DNA from: Rapana venosa
Lineage: Eukaryota > Mollusca > Gastropoda > Neogastropoda > Muricidae
Assembly: GCA_028751875.1 (NCBI GenBank)
Contig: CM054138.1
Coordinates: 37,954,927-38,018,926 of the forward strand
Length of the DNA stretch: 64,000 nt
Direction of reading: 5' to 3'
Each line of letters starts with the position of its first letter. Position 1 is the first letter of the stretch. This document shows positions 22,665 through 35,060 of this stretch, in pieces. The notes below the pieces were generated by a model that saw only the letters and a program-made list of their open reading frames with translations, had not been told where the DNA came from and made no database searches. Both the position numbers and the translations under genes were made by a program.

Positions 22665-23694
22665 TATTTGAAAGTATACTGGAAGAATGTTTGACTGACT
22701 GCTGAAATATGATGTGTATTCATTTTTTGTCAGCTGACTTCAATGGGGAAAGTGATTTTAAACCCAAAAAAATCTGTAAATAAAACAATTGATTTAATCC
22801 ATACAAGCCAAGTTGTGAGGGCGACCCTTTATTTTGCTTCCCATACATTCAGTTTCCCGGGGCAGTGGGTGTTAATGATTTTTTTCAAAATGTCAAGTGA
22901 TGTATTTGCTTTTTCACTTTTAAACCCAGTTGATTTTCGGGATCATATGCCTGTAGAACTTTGTTTACCCTGATGGGGAAAAACCAAATGTCTTTTAATA
23001 AAAACCCTTAACGATAAAATTTTTTGGGGGGGAAAAAAAAAGGAAAGGGTTTATTTCTTTTAATGAAAAGTAAAGGAAACTAAAAATTTGTTAGAATAAG
23101 TTTTAAGTCTTTTTGACCATAATACTGCCGAAGCTTTAAAACCTTTTTCAATCATTTTTGGATCTTTAATGCTGTTTTTTTATGACAAAAAAATTTTTAG
23201 AGCCAAAAAACAGCCCCGATGGATGGTGGATGGTATGATATTTAAAGGCAAAAAGGGCAGGAAAAACGTAAACTTTTTAAAAAAGTTAGTGGACAGAAGG
23301 TGATGTAGAAAGCCAAACATGCTTTTTGCGTTGCAGAAGGGGAAAAAAAACATGTTAAAGTTTAAAGGGGGAAAAAAGAAAAATAATAATGCATTGTTAG
23401 TTTAAGTCTTGTCACAGTTTGAGATAAAAGCAGTTTGAAAAAAATGTGCGCAAATTTTTTATTTAAAAGAAATTTTTTAGTAAACAGTTAAGGAATGGTA
23501 TTTATTTCAAAATTTTACTTAAAAAAGGAAAAAAATGAAGATCATGAAACCTTTTGATGATTGATGTTTTTTAAATGCCCGTTTTAAAAAAGAAGAGGTC
23601 ATCTAAAATTTAAGTATGAAACAATAGTTTTAAAAAGTTAGATGTGTTTCAAAAGGGGACAGATTTTTAGTTTTTGGGGGGTTTGCTCATGGGG

Positions 23695-23930
23695 GCCCCT
23701 TTGATCGAGTGGTTTAGGTGGTAACTCGTAAATTCCAGGGGTCGCGGTTCGGTGTTGGTTTGGGGGAAAAAACACTTTACCCCTTTTTTCCCCTCACTCC
23801 CCCCAAGGTTTTACGTGGGTCCAGCTCTGCGGGGGAAAGTATTGGCAAACCCAGACTAGCGTCCTGTCACGGGGGGTGGGGGAAAAAAACCATCATTTCG
23901 TTAACGTCCCAGAAACGGGAAAAGCCCCGG
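23695..23930 (+). mobile_element. SINE-4 candidate, tRNA-like head, poor consensus
   Basis: Begins with a tRNA-like stretch: A-box-like GATCGAGTGGTTTAGGTGG (23703) and a B-box-like GGGTCGCGGTTCGG (23740), followed by non-coding sequence with GGTCCAGCTCTGCGGGGGAA and GACTAGCGTCCTGTCACGGG. No second copy is present in the window, so family status is inferred from the head alone. Confidence 0.5.
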
Positions 23931-23949
23931 CTCTAGGGGCCCTTTTGGT

Positions 23950-24190
23950 GGTCATTGGTCGGGGAAATCGTTTTCCCTCCCAAGTTAACCCGGGTTTTCC
24001 AGAGGGGTTTTCCAAAATTGGTGGGTGACCGTTTGCGGGGGCCTTGGCTTCGTACATTTTCCCCCAGTTCTTTCCGGGTTTGCCCTTTTTTAGGGTCAAA
24101 AGAAGGTACCCCGCGAGGGGAGGGAGGGGCCCGGCCCCCCTTATTACCGGGGGAGCCTCGCCCCCTAGGCCCTTTAAATATGGGGTTTTG
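23950..24190 (+). mobile_element. SINE-2 copy, poor consensus
   Basis: Matches the well-preserved SINE-2 at 57866-58157 in order: GGTCATTGGTCGG (head), CCCAAGTTAA (5S-like start), TTGGTGGGTGACCGTTTGCG, CCTTGGCTTCGTAC and TTTAGGGTCA. Homopolymer stretching distorts the rest. Confidence 0.65.
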
Positions 24191-25639
24191 GGGACCCCTT
24201 TCCCCTTTTATTTTGGGGGTTAAAAAAAGGGTGACGTTTGAAAGCCCAATTTTTTTTCCCTTATTAAATCAATGAGTTTGCTACTGAGGTTATTAAAAAG
24301 GGAAAAGACTGGGGGGCCCATTCCCCCCTTTTTAAATAGCGATTATTTGAACTCTTCATTTCGAAAAATAAAAGAAAAAAAAAAAGAGGGGGGCCCAGGA
24401 AAATTTTTTAAAAAATGAGGGCCCCAAAATTGTATTGTTTTTAAAAGCTTCTTTTTCCCAAAAAGGTTTTTTTTCCCAAAAAAAAATGGAAGAAGGCACT
24501 TTTCTTCTTTGTCAAAAAACGTGTTTAATTAATCCCCCCTAATTTATAGGGCATTACTTTAAGTGACTTTAGTGAAAGATTATAAAATTTTAAACCGGTT
24601 ATGTTATAAACCAACGTTTAAAAGGGAAGGGTTTTGAGGAAAAAAAATACCCATGGAAAAACATCAAGCGGGTTTTTAAAAAGGAAATTATTAAAATTAC
24701 GATACATGTTACTTTGTTGTCTTTTTCAAAAACAGTTCTTTGTAAAAAGGGAAAATTTAAATATGTACCCCTTCATTTTTTTTGAAAAGGGCTTTGATTC
24801 TTGGTTTATTCTTTGGAAGATTTCAAAAAAAAAAAAAAAGGAAAAAAGGGGTTAAAATTTTTAAAACTGTATAAAAATTAGGTCCCAATAGTGTTTTAAG
24901 GGTTAAAGTTAGATGTGGTTAAAAAACAGAAGAAAAAAGGGGGGTTGTACATCGGTGAAAAACCACAAGGTGGGGTTTGTGCCCCCAACCAATTTTATTT
25001 TAGCCCCAACCCCAAAATTTTTTTTCCCTTTATTCATCAATGAGATTGCTACTGGGGGTTATTGAATATTTAATAACGATTTCTTGAACTCTGCTTTTTG
25101 TTTTTTTAGGAGATAAAAACATTTTTGGGTTTTTACAAAGGAAAAACTAAAAAATTTTTACAAAAAAAGCGCATATTTCTATGGATTTGCCCGGTAAATT
25201 AGATAAAAGAAAAATTAATTGTATTTAAAAAAGGTGGCCATTTTCAGCGGGGAAACAGGGGAAATTTTTTGGGTTGTTGAAAAGCTGTGAAAAAGAATAA
25301 AAATATTTAGGTATATTATTTTTACAAGACTTGTTTAAAATTTAGCATGTAACGCCCTTATTTAGTAAAGCCAAAAATGCGGTCATTTGATCGTGAAAAA
25401 AACTCGATCCTGAAAGACAGCTTTTTGGAATTGTTTTAAAACTGTTTGATTCACAGGTTGCCCCTTATTGCATTGTAGGGGGGCAAAAATTTTGGGGGTT
25501 GGATTTTTGCAGTTCGCCCCAGTGTAAACAAGTTTGCATTGAAAAAAGTTTTTGGGGGGGAAAAGGGAACCAAAAATGATTTGGGGTTTTAAGGGTTTTG
25601 GGAAACGAACAGATACCCTATTTATATCAAATTGTTTTT

Positions 25640-28310
25640 TTTTTTTTTAAAAAAAAATTTAATTATTTTTAAAAATTTTAAAATTTATTAAAAAATTTTT
25701 AAAAAAATTTAAAAATTTTTTAGGTTTTTTAAAAATGGTTTTGGGGTTTTTGGGGGTTTTTGGGGGGGTTTTTAAAAAAACAAAAAATTTTTTTTAAAAA
25801 AAAAACCTTTTTTTTTTTAATTTTTTGGGTTTTTTAAAAAAACTTTAAAAAAATTTTTTCCCCCCAAAAAAATTTTTTTCCAAAAAAATTTTTAAACCCA
25901 AAAAAACCTTTTAAAAAAACCCCCAAAAAAAAAAAATTTTTTTTTTTTTTAAAAAAAACTTTATTTTTAAAATTAAAAATTTTGGGGGGTTTTAAAAAAT
26001 TTTAAAAATTTTTAAAAATTTTTTTTAAAACCAAAAATTTTAAAAAGGCCCCCAAAAAAATATAATTTTAAAAAACAAAACCCCCCCCCCCCCCCCAAAA
26101 AAAAAAAAAAACCCCCCAAAAAACCCCCCTTTTTTTTAAAACCCCCCAAAAAGGGGGCCCCCCCCAAACCCCCCCTTTTGGGGGCCCAAGGGGCCCAAAT
26201 GGGCCCCCAAATTTTTTGGGGGGGGGGGTTTTCCCTGGGCCCCCCCCTTTTTTTTTTTTTTAAATTTTTCCCGGGGGGAAAAATTTTTTTTTCCCCCCCC
26301 CCCTTTTTTCCCCGGGGCCCCCTTTTTTCCCCCCCTTTTTTTTTCCCTTTTTTTTTGGGGAACCCCCCAAGGCTTTTTTTTTAAGGGTTTGGGGATGTTT
26401 AACCCCCGGGGGAATTATTTAAAGGGGTTTTGGGGGCCAAGGAGGGTTTTTTTTTTAAAAAAGGGGGGGAAAAAATTTTAATTTTTCCCCCTTTTTTCCC
26501 CCTTTTTTTAAAAGGGGGGTTTTTTTCCCCTTTTTTCCCCTCTTTTTTTTTTGGGGGGGGGGTTTTTTAAGGTTTGGAAATTTTCTTTTCCTTTCTTGGT
26601 TTTCCCAACCTTTTGGGTTGGGGGTTTTTTTTGGGGGGTTTTTCAAAAAATTTTTTTAAAAAAATTTTTCCCTAAAAGGGGGGTTTTTTTAAAAAAAATT
26701 TTTTTTCCCAAAATTTTTAAAAAAAAAACTTTTTTTAAAAAAATTTTCCCTTTTTTTTTAAAAAAAAAAAAAAATTTTTTTTAAAAAAAAAAAAAAAATT
26801 TTAAAAAATTTTTTTTTTTTTGGGAAAAAACCCCCTTTTTTTTGGGGGGGTTTTTTTTTTTTTTTTTTTTCCCCTTTTTTTTTGGGGTTTTTTAATTTTT
26901 AAAAACCCCAAATTTGTTTTTTTTTTTTTTCCCCCCTTTTTTAAAAAAAGGGGGCCCCCCCCCTTTCCCCGGGGCCCCTTTTTTGGGGGGGTTTTAAAAA
27001 AATTTTTTTCCTCCGGGGAAAGGGGGGCCCCCCAATTTTTCCGGGGCCCAACCCCCCGGGGGAAAAAAACCCCCCCGGGGGGGGGGGTTTTTTTTGGGGA
27101 AAAAAACCCCCCCCCAAAAAAATTTTTTTTAAAACCCCCGGGGGTTTTTTCCCCGGGGGGGTTTTTTAAAATTTTTTGGGGGTTAGGGGAAAAAAGGGGG
27201 GGGCCCAAAAAATTTTTTTTAAGGTTTTAAAGGAAATTTTTTTTAAAAATTTTTTGGGGGGGTTTTTTTGGGGGGCCCCCCAACCTTTTTTAGGGCCTTA
27301 AAAAGGGAAAAAAACTTTTTGGGGGCCCCAAACCCCTTAAAATCCCTTCCCCTTTTTGGAATTTTTTTTCCCCCCCCCTTTTTTTTTTTGGGGGGGGGGG
27401 GGTTTTTTTTTTTTCCCCCCCCGGGGGGGGGGGGGTTTTTTTTTTTGGTTTTTTTGGGGGGGGGGGGGGAAGGGGGGGAAAAAATTTTTTTTTTTTTTTT
27501 TTTTTTTTTGGGTTTTTTGGGGTTTTTTAAAATTTAAAAGGTTTTTAAAATTTTTTTTTTTTTTTTTTTTTTGGGGGGGGTTTTTTTTAAAAAATTTTCT
27601 TTTTGTTTTTTTTTAAAAAATTTTTTTGGGGGGGGGTTTTTTTGGGGGGGGGAAAAAAAAAATTTTAAATTTTAAATTTTTAAAAAACCGGAAAAAAAAA
27701 AAAAAAAAAACCCTTTTTAAAAAATTTTTTAAAGGGTTTTTTTTTAAAAAAAAAAAAAACCCTTTTTAAAAAAAAAACCCCCCCTTTCCTTTTTTAAAAA
27801 TTTTTTCCCAAAAAGGGGGCCCCCCCCAAAAAAATTTTTAAAAAATTTTTCCCTTTTTTTTAAAAAATTTTTTTTTTTTTTTTTTTAAAAAAAATTTCCC
27901 AAAATTTAAAAAAAATTTTTTTTTTAACCCCAAAAAATTTTTTTTTAAAAAAAAAAAAAAAAAAAAACCCTTTTTTTTTTTTTTTTTAAAAAAAAAAATT
28001 TTTCCCTTTTTTAAAAAAAAATTTTTTTTAAAATTTTTTTTTTTTTTTTTTCTTTTCCCCCTTTTTTTTTTGGGTTTGGGGAAAAAAATTTTTTTTTTTA
28101 ACCGGGGGGGGAAAAAATTTTTTTTTTTAAAAAAAAATTTTTTGGGGTTTTTTTTTTTTCTTTTAATTTAAAAAAATTTTTTTTTTTAAATTTTTGGGGG
28201 GGGGGAAAAATTTTAAACCCCCTTTTTTCCCTTTTTTTTTTTTTTGGTGGTTTTGGGGGGGCCCCCAAAAAAAATTTTTTTTTTTCCCCCAAAAATTTTG
28301 GGGTTTTCCC

Positions 28311-28349
<39 letters not shown>

Positions 28350-31300
28350 CCCCAAAATTTTTTTTTTTTTACCGGGAAAAAATTGGGGGAAGGGAAAAAA
28401 AAATTTTTTAAAAATTGGTTTTTTGTTCCTTTTTTGGGGGGGGGGGTTTTTTTTTAAAAAAAATTTTTAAAAAGAAAAAAAAATTTTTTAATTTTTTTTT
28501 CCCCCTTTTTTTTTTTTTTTCCCCCAAAAAATTTTTTTTTTAAAAAAGGGGGTTTTTTTTTTAAAAAAAAAATTTTTCAAATTAAAGGGCCCCCTTTTTA
28601 AAACCCCCCCCTTTTTTTATTTTTTTTGGGAAAAGGGGAAAAAAAAAAATTTTTCGAATTTTTTTTTGGGGGAAAAAAAAAAATTTTTCCCAAAAACCCC
28701 CCCCAAAAAAAGGGGCCTTTCCCCTTTTTTTTTTTTTTTTTAAAAAAAAAAAGGGGGTTTTTCCCCCAAAAACCCCTTTTTAAAAAAATTTTTTTTTTTT
28801 TTTAAAAAAAAAAGGGTTTTTTAAAACCAAAAAAAAAAAAATTTAAACCCCAAAAAAACCCCAAAAAAAAAAAGGGGAAAAAAAAAAATTGGTTTAAAAT
28901 TTTTTTTTTTTTTTAAAAAAAAAATTTTTTTTTCCTTTGGGGTTTTTTTTTTAAAAAAATTTTTAAAATTTTTTTCCCCCCTTTTTTTTTTTTTGTTTTT
29001 CCCTTTTTTAAAAAAAAAAACCCCCCAAAAAAAAAGGGGGGGGGGGAAAAAAAAAAGGGGGGGGGGGGTTAAAAAAATTTTTTTCCCCTTTTCCCCCTTT
29101 TTTTTGGCCCTTTTTTCCCCTTTTTTTTTTTTTTTTAATTTTTTTTTTTTGGGGGGGGGGGCCCCAAACCTTTTTTTTTTCCTTTTCCCTTTGGGGGTTT
29201 TGGGCCCCCCCGGGTTTTTTTCCCCCCCCCCGGGGTTTTTTGGGGGCCTTTTCCCTTTTTTAAAAAAAAAATTTTTTTTGGGTTTTTTGGGGGGGCCCCC
29301 CGGGGGGGAAATTTTACCTTTTTTGGGTTTCCCTTTTTTGGGGGGGGGGGGGCCAAGGGTTTTTGGGGGGCGTGGGGTTTTTTTTTCCCCCCTTATTTGT
29401 TTTTGGTTCCCCCCTTTTTGGGGGGGGCCCCAAAAATTTTTTTTTGAGGGGGGGGGAAGGGGGGGTTTTTTTTTTTAAAATTTAATTTGGGGTTTTGGGG
29501 TTTTTTTTTTTTTTCCCCCCCCCAAAAAAGGGGGGCCCTTTTTTTTTTTTTGGGGGAAAGGGGTTAAAAAAAGGGGGGGTCCTTTTTTCCCCGGGGGGGA
29601 AGGGGGGGGTTTTTTTTTTTTTTTTCCCCTTTTGGGGGTTTCCCCCCCCCCCCCAAAAACCCCCCCTTTTCCCCTTTTTTTTTTTTTTGTTTTAAAGGGG
29701 GAAAAATTTTTTTTTTGTTTTTGGTTTTCCCCCCCCCCGTTTTTGGGTTTTAAAGGCTTTTTTGGGGCCCCCCCCCCCAAAAAATTTTTTAAAATTTTTT
29801 GGGGGGGGGGGGAAAAGGGGAAAAGGGGGGGGAAAATTTTTTTTTTTTTTTCCCCCCGGGGGGCCCCCTCCCCCCGGGTTTTTCCCCCCCCCCAAAAAAA
29901 AAGGGGGGGGGGGCCCCCCCGGGGGGAAAGGTTTTTTGGGGGTTTTTCCCCCCCAAAAAAAAGGGGGGTTTTTTTAAAAAGGTTGGGGGGGTTTTTCCCT
30001 TTGGGGGCCCCCCCCCAAAAATTTTTTTAAATTTCCCAAAATTCCCTTTTTTTTTAAAAAACCCCAAAAAGGGGGGTTTCCCTTGGGGTTTTCTTCCGGG
30101 TTTGGGTTTTTTGGGGGGTTTTTTTTTTTGGGGGGGGGGGGTTTTTTTTTTTTTTGGGGGTTTTTCCCGGGGGGGGGGTCCTTTTTTTTAAAAATTTTGG
30201 GGGGGGGAAAAAAATTTTTTTTTTTGCCCGGGGGGGGCCCCCTTTTTTGGGGCCCATTTTTCCCCCCTTTTTTTTTTTTCCTTTTTTTTTAAAAAAATTT
30301 TTTTGGGGTTTTTTTTTTTTTTTCCTTTTTTTTTTTTTTGCCTTTTTTTATTTGGGGTTTTTTGGGGGGTTTTTTTTTTTTGGGGGTGTTTGGGGGGGGT
30401 TTTTGGGGGGGGGGGGGCCCTTTTTTGGGGGGGGACCCCTTTTTAAAAAATTTTTCCCTTTTTTGGTTTTTTTTGGTTTTTCCCTTTTTTTTCCCCCAAA
30501 TTTTTTTTTTTTTGAATTTCCCCTTTTTCCCCTTTTTTTTTTTATTTCTTTTCCCCGGGGCCCCTTTTGGTACCCCCTTTTTTTTTTGGCTTTTTTTTTA
30601 ATTTCCCCCCCGGGGGGGTTTTCCCCCTTTTCCCCTTTTTTTTTCCCTTTTTTTTTGGGTTTTTTTTTGGTTTCCTGGGAAGTTTTGTTGGGCCCCTTTT
30701 TTTTTTTTTTTTGGGGGGGGGCTTTTTCTTGTAAAATTCCTTTTTTCCTTTTTTTCCCCCGGGCCGGGGCCCAATGATTTTCCCGGGGGGGTTTTTTTTT
30801 TTTTTTTTTTTTTCCCCTTTGGTTTTTTTTTTTTGGGGTTTTTGGGGGGGTTTTTTCCCGGGGTTTTTCTTGGGGGAAAAAAAAACCCCGGTTTTTTTTC
30901 CCGGGCCCCAACCCCAAAAAAACCCCCTTTATTTGGGGGGGGAAAAAGGGGGTTTTTTTTTTTGGGGGGGGGGTTTTGGGGTTTTTCCCCTTTTTAAAGG
31001 GTTTTGGGGGGGGGCCCCCCCAAAAAAAAATTTTTTTTTAAATTTTTTTCCCTTTTTTCCCCGGGTTCCCCAAAATTTTTGGGTTTTTTTTTTTTTTTTG
31101 GGTTTTTTTTTTTTTTGGCCCCCTTTTTTTTTTTGCCGGTTTTTGGGGGGGGGGGGGTTTTTTTTTCCCCTTTTTTTTTGGGGGGGTTCCCGGGAATTTC
31201 CCCTTTTGGGGGGGTTTCCGTGGGGGGGTTTTTTTTTTGGGGGGCCCCCCTTTTCCCCCGGGGAACCCGGGGAAATTTTTTTTTTTCCCCCCCCTTTTTA

Positions 31301-32079
31301 AAAAAGGGGCCCCCCCCCCCCCCCGGGTTTTTTCCCCGGCCCCCCCCAAAATTTTTAAAAATTTTTTTTTTGGGGGGGTTTTTGGGGGTTTTTTGGGTTT
31401 TGGTTTAAAACCCCCCCGGGGTTTTTTTTTTTGGGTTTTAAAAATTTTTTTTTCCCCCCCCCCCCAAAAAAGCCTTTAAAATTTAAAAAAAAACCCCCCC
31501 TTTTGGGGGGTTTTTTTAAAAAAAAAAAAAATTTTTAAATTTTTGGGGGGTTTTTTTTCCCCCCCCCCCCGGGGGGGGTTTTTTTGGGGGTTTCCCCCCC
31601 CCCCCGGTTTTTTTTGGGGGGGAAAAAGGGAAATTTTTGGGGGAAAAAAAAGGGGGGGCCCCCCCCCCCCCCCCCCGGGGGCCCCAAAAACCGGCCCCCT
31701 TTTTTTTTTTTTTTAAAATTTTTTTTTAAAATTTTTTTAAAAATTTTTTAAAAAAATTTTTTTTTTTAAAAAAAAAAATTTTAAAAAAAAAAGGGGGGGG
31801 GGAAAAAAAAAAATTTTTTTAAAAAATTTTTAAAAAATTTTCCCTTTTTTTTAAAGGGAAAATTTTTTAAAAATTTTTTGGGTTTTTTTTTTTTAGGAAA
31901 AATTTTTTTTTTTTAAAAAGGGAAAAAAATTTTGGCTTTAAAATTTTTAAACCCCTTTTTCCCTTTTTTTTAAAAAAGGGGCCCCCCGGGGGAAAGGGGA
32001 AAAAAGGGGGTTTTTTTTCCCCCAAAGGGTTTTTTTTGGGGGGGGAAAAAAAACCCCCCCCCCAAAAAAGGGGGAAAAA

Positions 32080-32117
<38 letters not shown>

Positions 32118-32809
32118 GGGGGGGTTCCCGGGGGGGCCCCCCGGGGGGAAAAGGGTTTTAAAAAAAAGGGGGGTTTTTTTTCCCCCCCAAAAAAAAAAAA
32201 AAAGGAATTTTAAAAAAAAGGGGGGGGTTTTTTTTCCTTTTGGGGGTTTTTTAAATTTTAAAAAAAAGGGGGATTTTAAAAAAAAAAAATTTTTGGGAAA
32301 ACCAAAAACCGGGGGTTGGGAAAAAAAGGGGGGGGGTTTTTTTTTTTAAAAAAGTTCCCCTTTTTTTTTTTCCCCCAAAAAATTAAAAACCCCCCCCCCC
32401 CAAAAAAGGCAAAAGGGGAAAAAAAATTTCCCCGGGGGGGCCCCAGAACGGGGCCCCCCCCCTTTTTTGGGGGGGGGGGGGGGGGGAAAAAAAATTTTGG
32501 AAAAGGGGGGGGGATTTAAAAAGGGGTTTTTTGGAAAAAAACCAAAAAAGGGGGGGGTTTTTCCCGGGGCCTCCCGGGGGTTTTTAGACCCTTTTTTTTG
32601 GGGAAAAAACCCCCCGGGGAAGGGGGGGTTGGGGGGAAAAAAGGGGGAAAAAAAATAAAAACCCGGGAGGAATTTTTAACCCCAAAAAAAAAAAATTAAA
32701 AAAAAAGGCGAAATTCCCCAGGAAAAAATTTGGGGAAAAAAAGGGGGAAAAAAGGGGGGCCCTTTTTAAAAAAAAAAAAACCCCCCCCCCCCGATTCCAA
32801 AAAAAAAAA

Positions 32810-32840
<31 letters not shown>

Positions 32841-33086
32841 AAAAAAAGGGGGGGAAAAACCCCCCCAAAAAAAAAGGGGGGGGGGTTTTGGGGGGGGGGG
32901 GGGGGAGGGGGGAAAAAAAAAAAAATTTAAACCCGGGGGCCCCCCAACCAAAGGGGGGGAAAAGGGGAAAAAAAAAAAGGGGGGGCCCCCCCCCCGCCCC
33001 CCCAAGGGGCCCCCTTTAAAAAAAAAGGGGGGGAAAAAAAAAAAAAAAAGGGGAAAAAAAAGGGCCCCCAAGGGGGCCCCCCCCTT

Positions 33087-33177
<91 letters not shown>

Positions 33178-33245
33178 AAACCCCTTTTTGGGGGAAAAAA
33201 AAAAAACCAAACCCCCCTTTTTAAAAACCCCCCTTTGGGGGTTAA
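25640..33245. other. Homopolymer-run sequence, probable consensus artefact
   Basis: For about 7.6 kb nearly every base sits in a run of 3 to 20 identical bases (A, C, G or T in turn), with a G-run of more than 80 bases at 33089-33175. Translations contain almost only F, K, G and P because codons are TTT, AAA, GGG and CCC. No gene or motif can be read. The pattern grows gradually from about 20 kb and stops abruptly at about 33245, where normal LINE sequence resumes. I infer failed consensus calling from low-quality reads, not biology. Confidence 0.9.
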
Positions 33246-34821
33246 AAATTTTGGAAAAATCAGAAAAGGAAGGGGGAAACCCTTTGGATGAGGAACCAAG
33301 CGAATGCGGATTGGGGGGAATCACTGGTGAGAGGGTTCTTCAGACCAAGCAACATCAAGCGCGATTTGATACCCAGCGACTGAGAGACACCAACGTGATC
33401 TGAGGAACAGATTCCACATCCTGCAGAACATGACAGAACAGCATGACATGGAAGTAGGTCTGTACCTGACATGGAGCAACAAGGAAACATCGGTCATCAA
33501 AAGAAGAAGACCAACAACGACTGGATCCAACAAGAGACCCCTCGATGCATCAAAAAGGGAACTTCTGCAAGTAGTTTCACGGCTACGAGAGAGGCAGACA
33601 AGTTGTACAGAGAGGCACACAGGAAGTGAAGAGACTCGCACGCCGTGACAAGAGAGAAGCCATGGACCAGCTGGCAGCTGAGGCAGATTTAGCCGCGGCC
33701 AAGGAGACAAGGTCACCAACAAAATATGCAACACATTTTAGAGGAGCGCTGCCGGGGACCAACTTCCCAAGGGGGCATAGGAACAAGGGAACTGTTGACA
33801 ACAGAGAAAGAGCAAAAGAAAGATGGGCTGAACACTTCCAGGAATTCTCAACCGACCACTACCTACGAGACAGCGACATCCCAGAGCTACAAAAGACTTA
33901 GACATTGATGTCAATCCCCCAACAAAGGAAGAGAAGAAGACCCTCAAGAACGGCAAGTCACCAGGCCAGGACAACCATGATTCCGAACTGTTCAAGGCAG
34001 ATTCTGAACTAGCAGCTGACATACGGGCAAACCATGGTCACAGCTGCATGGAAGAACGAGAAGGTACTGACAATTGGACCAAGGAGTGATAGTCAAAATC
34101 CCCAAGAAAGGAACCCTGAGCGACTGCAACAACTGGTTGTCGGTGCCGAGCTAGATACTGGTCATCATCAGAAGAATATCAGACGCTGTGGATGATGTAC
34201 TGAGGAAGGAACAAGCAGGGTTCAGGAAGCAACGAGACTGTATTCACGCTCAGAAACATCATCGAACAGTGCACAGATTGGCAAAGACACCTGTATGTGA
34301 ATTTTGTGGACTTCGAAAAGGCATTTGACACTATGGCATCCCATTGAAACTGGTACATTTTATCAAGAGCTTCTACGACAACTTCAGATGCTCTGTGGGC
34401 CATAGCAACACTGTCTTCGAATTCAACACTGGAGTAAGACAAGGTTGTGTGATGTCGGCAGTTCTCTTCCATCAGGCCATTGATTGGGTGATGAGGAAGA
34501 CGACAGAAGACACCTCAAGAGGGATTCGCTGGAGCCCTGTTCTCAACACTAGACGACCTTGACTTTGCGGATGACATGGCGCTGCTGTCACACACACACC
34601 AACATATCCAGGAGAAGACCAGCAGACTCCAAACATTCGGACAGCAAGTGGGGCTTCGTATTAGCACCAAGAAAACAGAGACAATGTCGCTCAATGTGAA
34701 CACACCAGCCCCTGTGAAAGTGAATGGAACTGACCTGTGCCAGACAGACAAGTTCACATACCTTGGCAGCAGAGGGCCAAAAGATGACATCCACAACAGA
34801 CTGGGCAAGGCCAGGTTTTGA
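33246..34821 (+). mobile_element. LINE-B-type LINE, linker and reverse transcriptase
   Basis: Plus-strand remnant. Linker: FDTQRLRDTNV (33365), DMEVGLYLTWSN (33450), VKRLARRDKREAMDQLAAEA (33630), RWAEHFQEF (33823). RT: KNGKSPGQDNH (33950), EQAGFRK-like (34210), NFVDFEKAFDT (34300-34330), NTGVRQGCVMSAVLFHQAID (34425), LDDLDFADDMALLSH (34553-34600, catalytic FADD intact), SRLQTFGQQVGLRISTKKTE (34620) and FTYLGSRGPKDD (34755). It stops abruptly at 34821, before the C-terminal domain. Frame changes lie near 33400, 33620, 33900, 34180, 34330 and 34545. The motif style matches LINE-B, but sequence differs enough to be a separate family. Confidence 0.88.
34430..34821 (+). pseudogene. RT palm with intact FADD, LINE-B type
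   Basis: Two overlapping frames (34344-34562 and 34576-34821 in the plus direction) encode FIKSFYDNFRCSVGHSN, the VRQGC block, the second catalytic motif FADD and the thumb start. It is the best preserved part of this LINE. Compared with LINE-B at 2310-2350, the first Asp of the motif is retained here. Confidence 0.85.
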
Positions 34822-34892
34822 GCCACCGTTATCGGCATTCTGACTTCGATCCTAAAACACGACAGTAGCGCGCATGCGTTTTTTCAAATTTT

Positions 34893-35060
34893 CTCCTCCG
34901 TTCCTACCGGCACTAGGAACGGAATAGCCTACTCCTCCGAAAGGCCGAAAGGGTTTATAACAGATGCACAAGATGTGCATGCTTTCAAAAAAGGGTCCTC
35001 GATTTATAGTCTCATTCAAGGACTTTTGTGGATGCTAGCTCCGGAGTTTTGAGTGTCTTA
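34893..35060 (-). mobile_element. SINE-1 fragment (central part)
   Basis: Aligns to the central SINE-1 blocks: CCGTTCCTACCGGCACTAGG, GAATAGCCTACTCCTCCGAA, TGCACAAGATGTGCATGC, CCTCGATTTATAGTCTCATT and AAGGACTTTT. Head and tail are missing. Confidence 0.78.

Larger units (their letters stand above)
22667..25640 (+). mobile_element. LINE-A copy 4, 5'-truncated, with SINEs inserted
   Basis: Starts right after the tail of copy 3, inside the endonuclease (an LEECL-like block in a shifted frame near 22678). It reads HTFSFPGQWV and NPVDFRDHMPVELCLP (eroded SDH motif, 22920-22970), then a basic linker. SINE sequence occupies 23695-24190. The reverse transcriptase resumes with a PLLNQ-FATEVI-like block (24255), HQAGFLKRK-like (24660), FFEKGFDS (first catalytic Asp region, 24778) and post-RT GIVLKLFDSQVAP and WGLDFCSSPQC (25430-25530). 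A related FINEIATGV-like block appears twice (24255 and 25030). Consensus quality falls toward 25640. Confidence 0.7.

Noticed and set aside
26801..30917. Many F-, K-, G- and P-rich open frames that could suggest collagen-like or lysine-rich proteins
   Set aside because: They result from TTT, AAA, GGG and CCC codons in artefactual homopolymer runs.
32766..33324. Polyproline protein on the minus strand
   Set aside because: It is the complement of a G-run of more than 80 bases inside the consensus-failure region.
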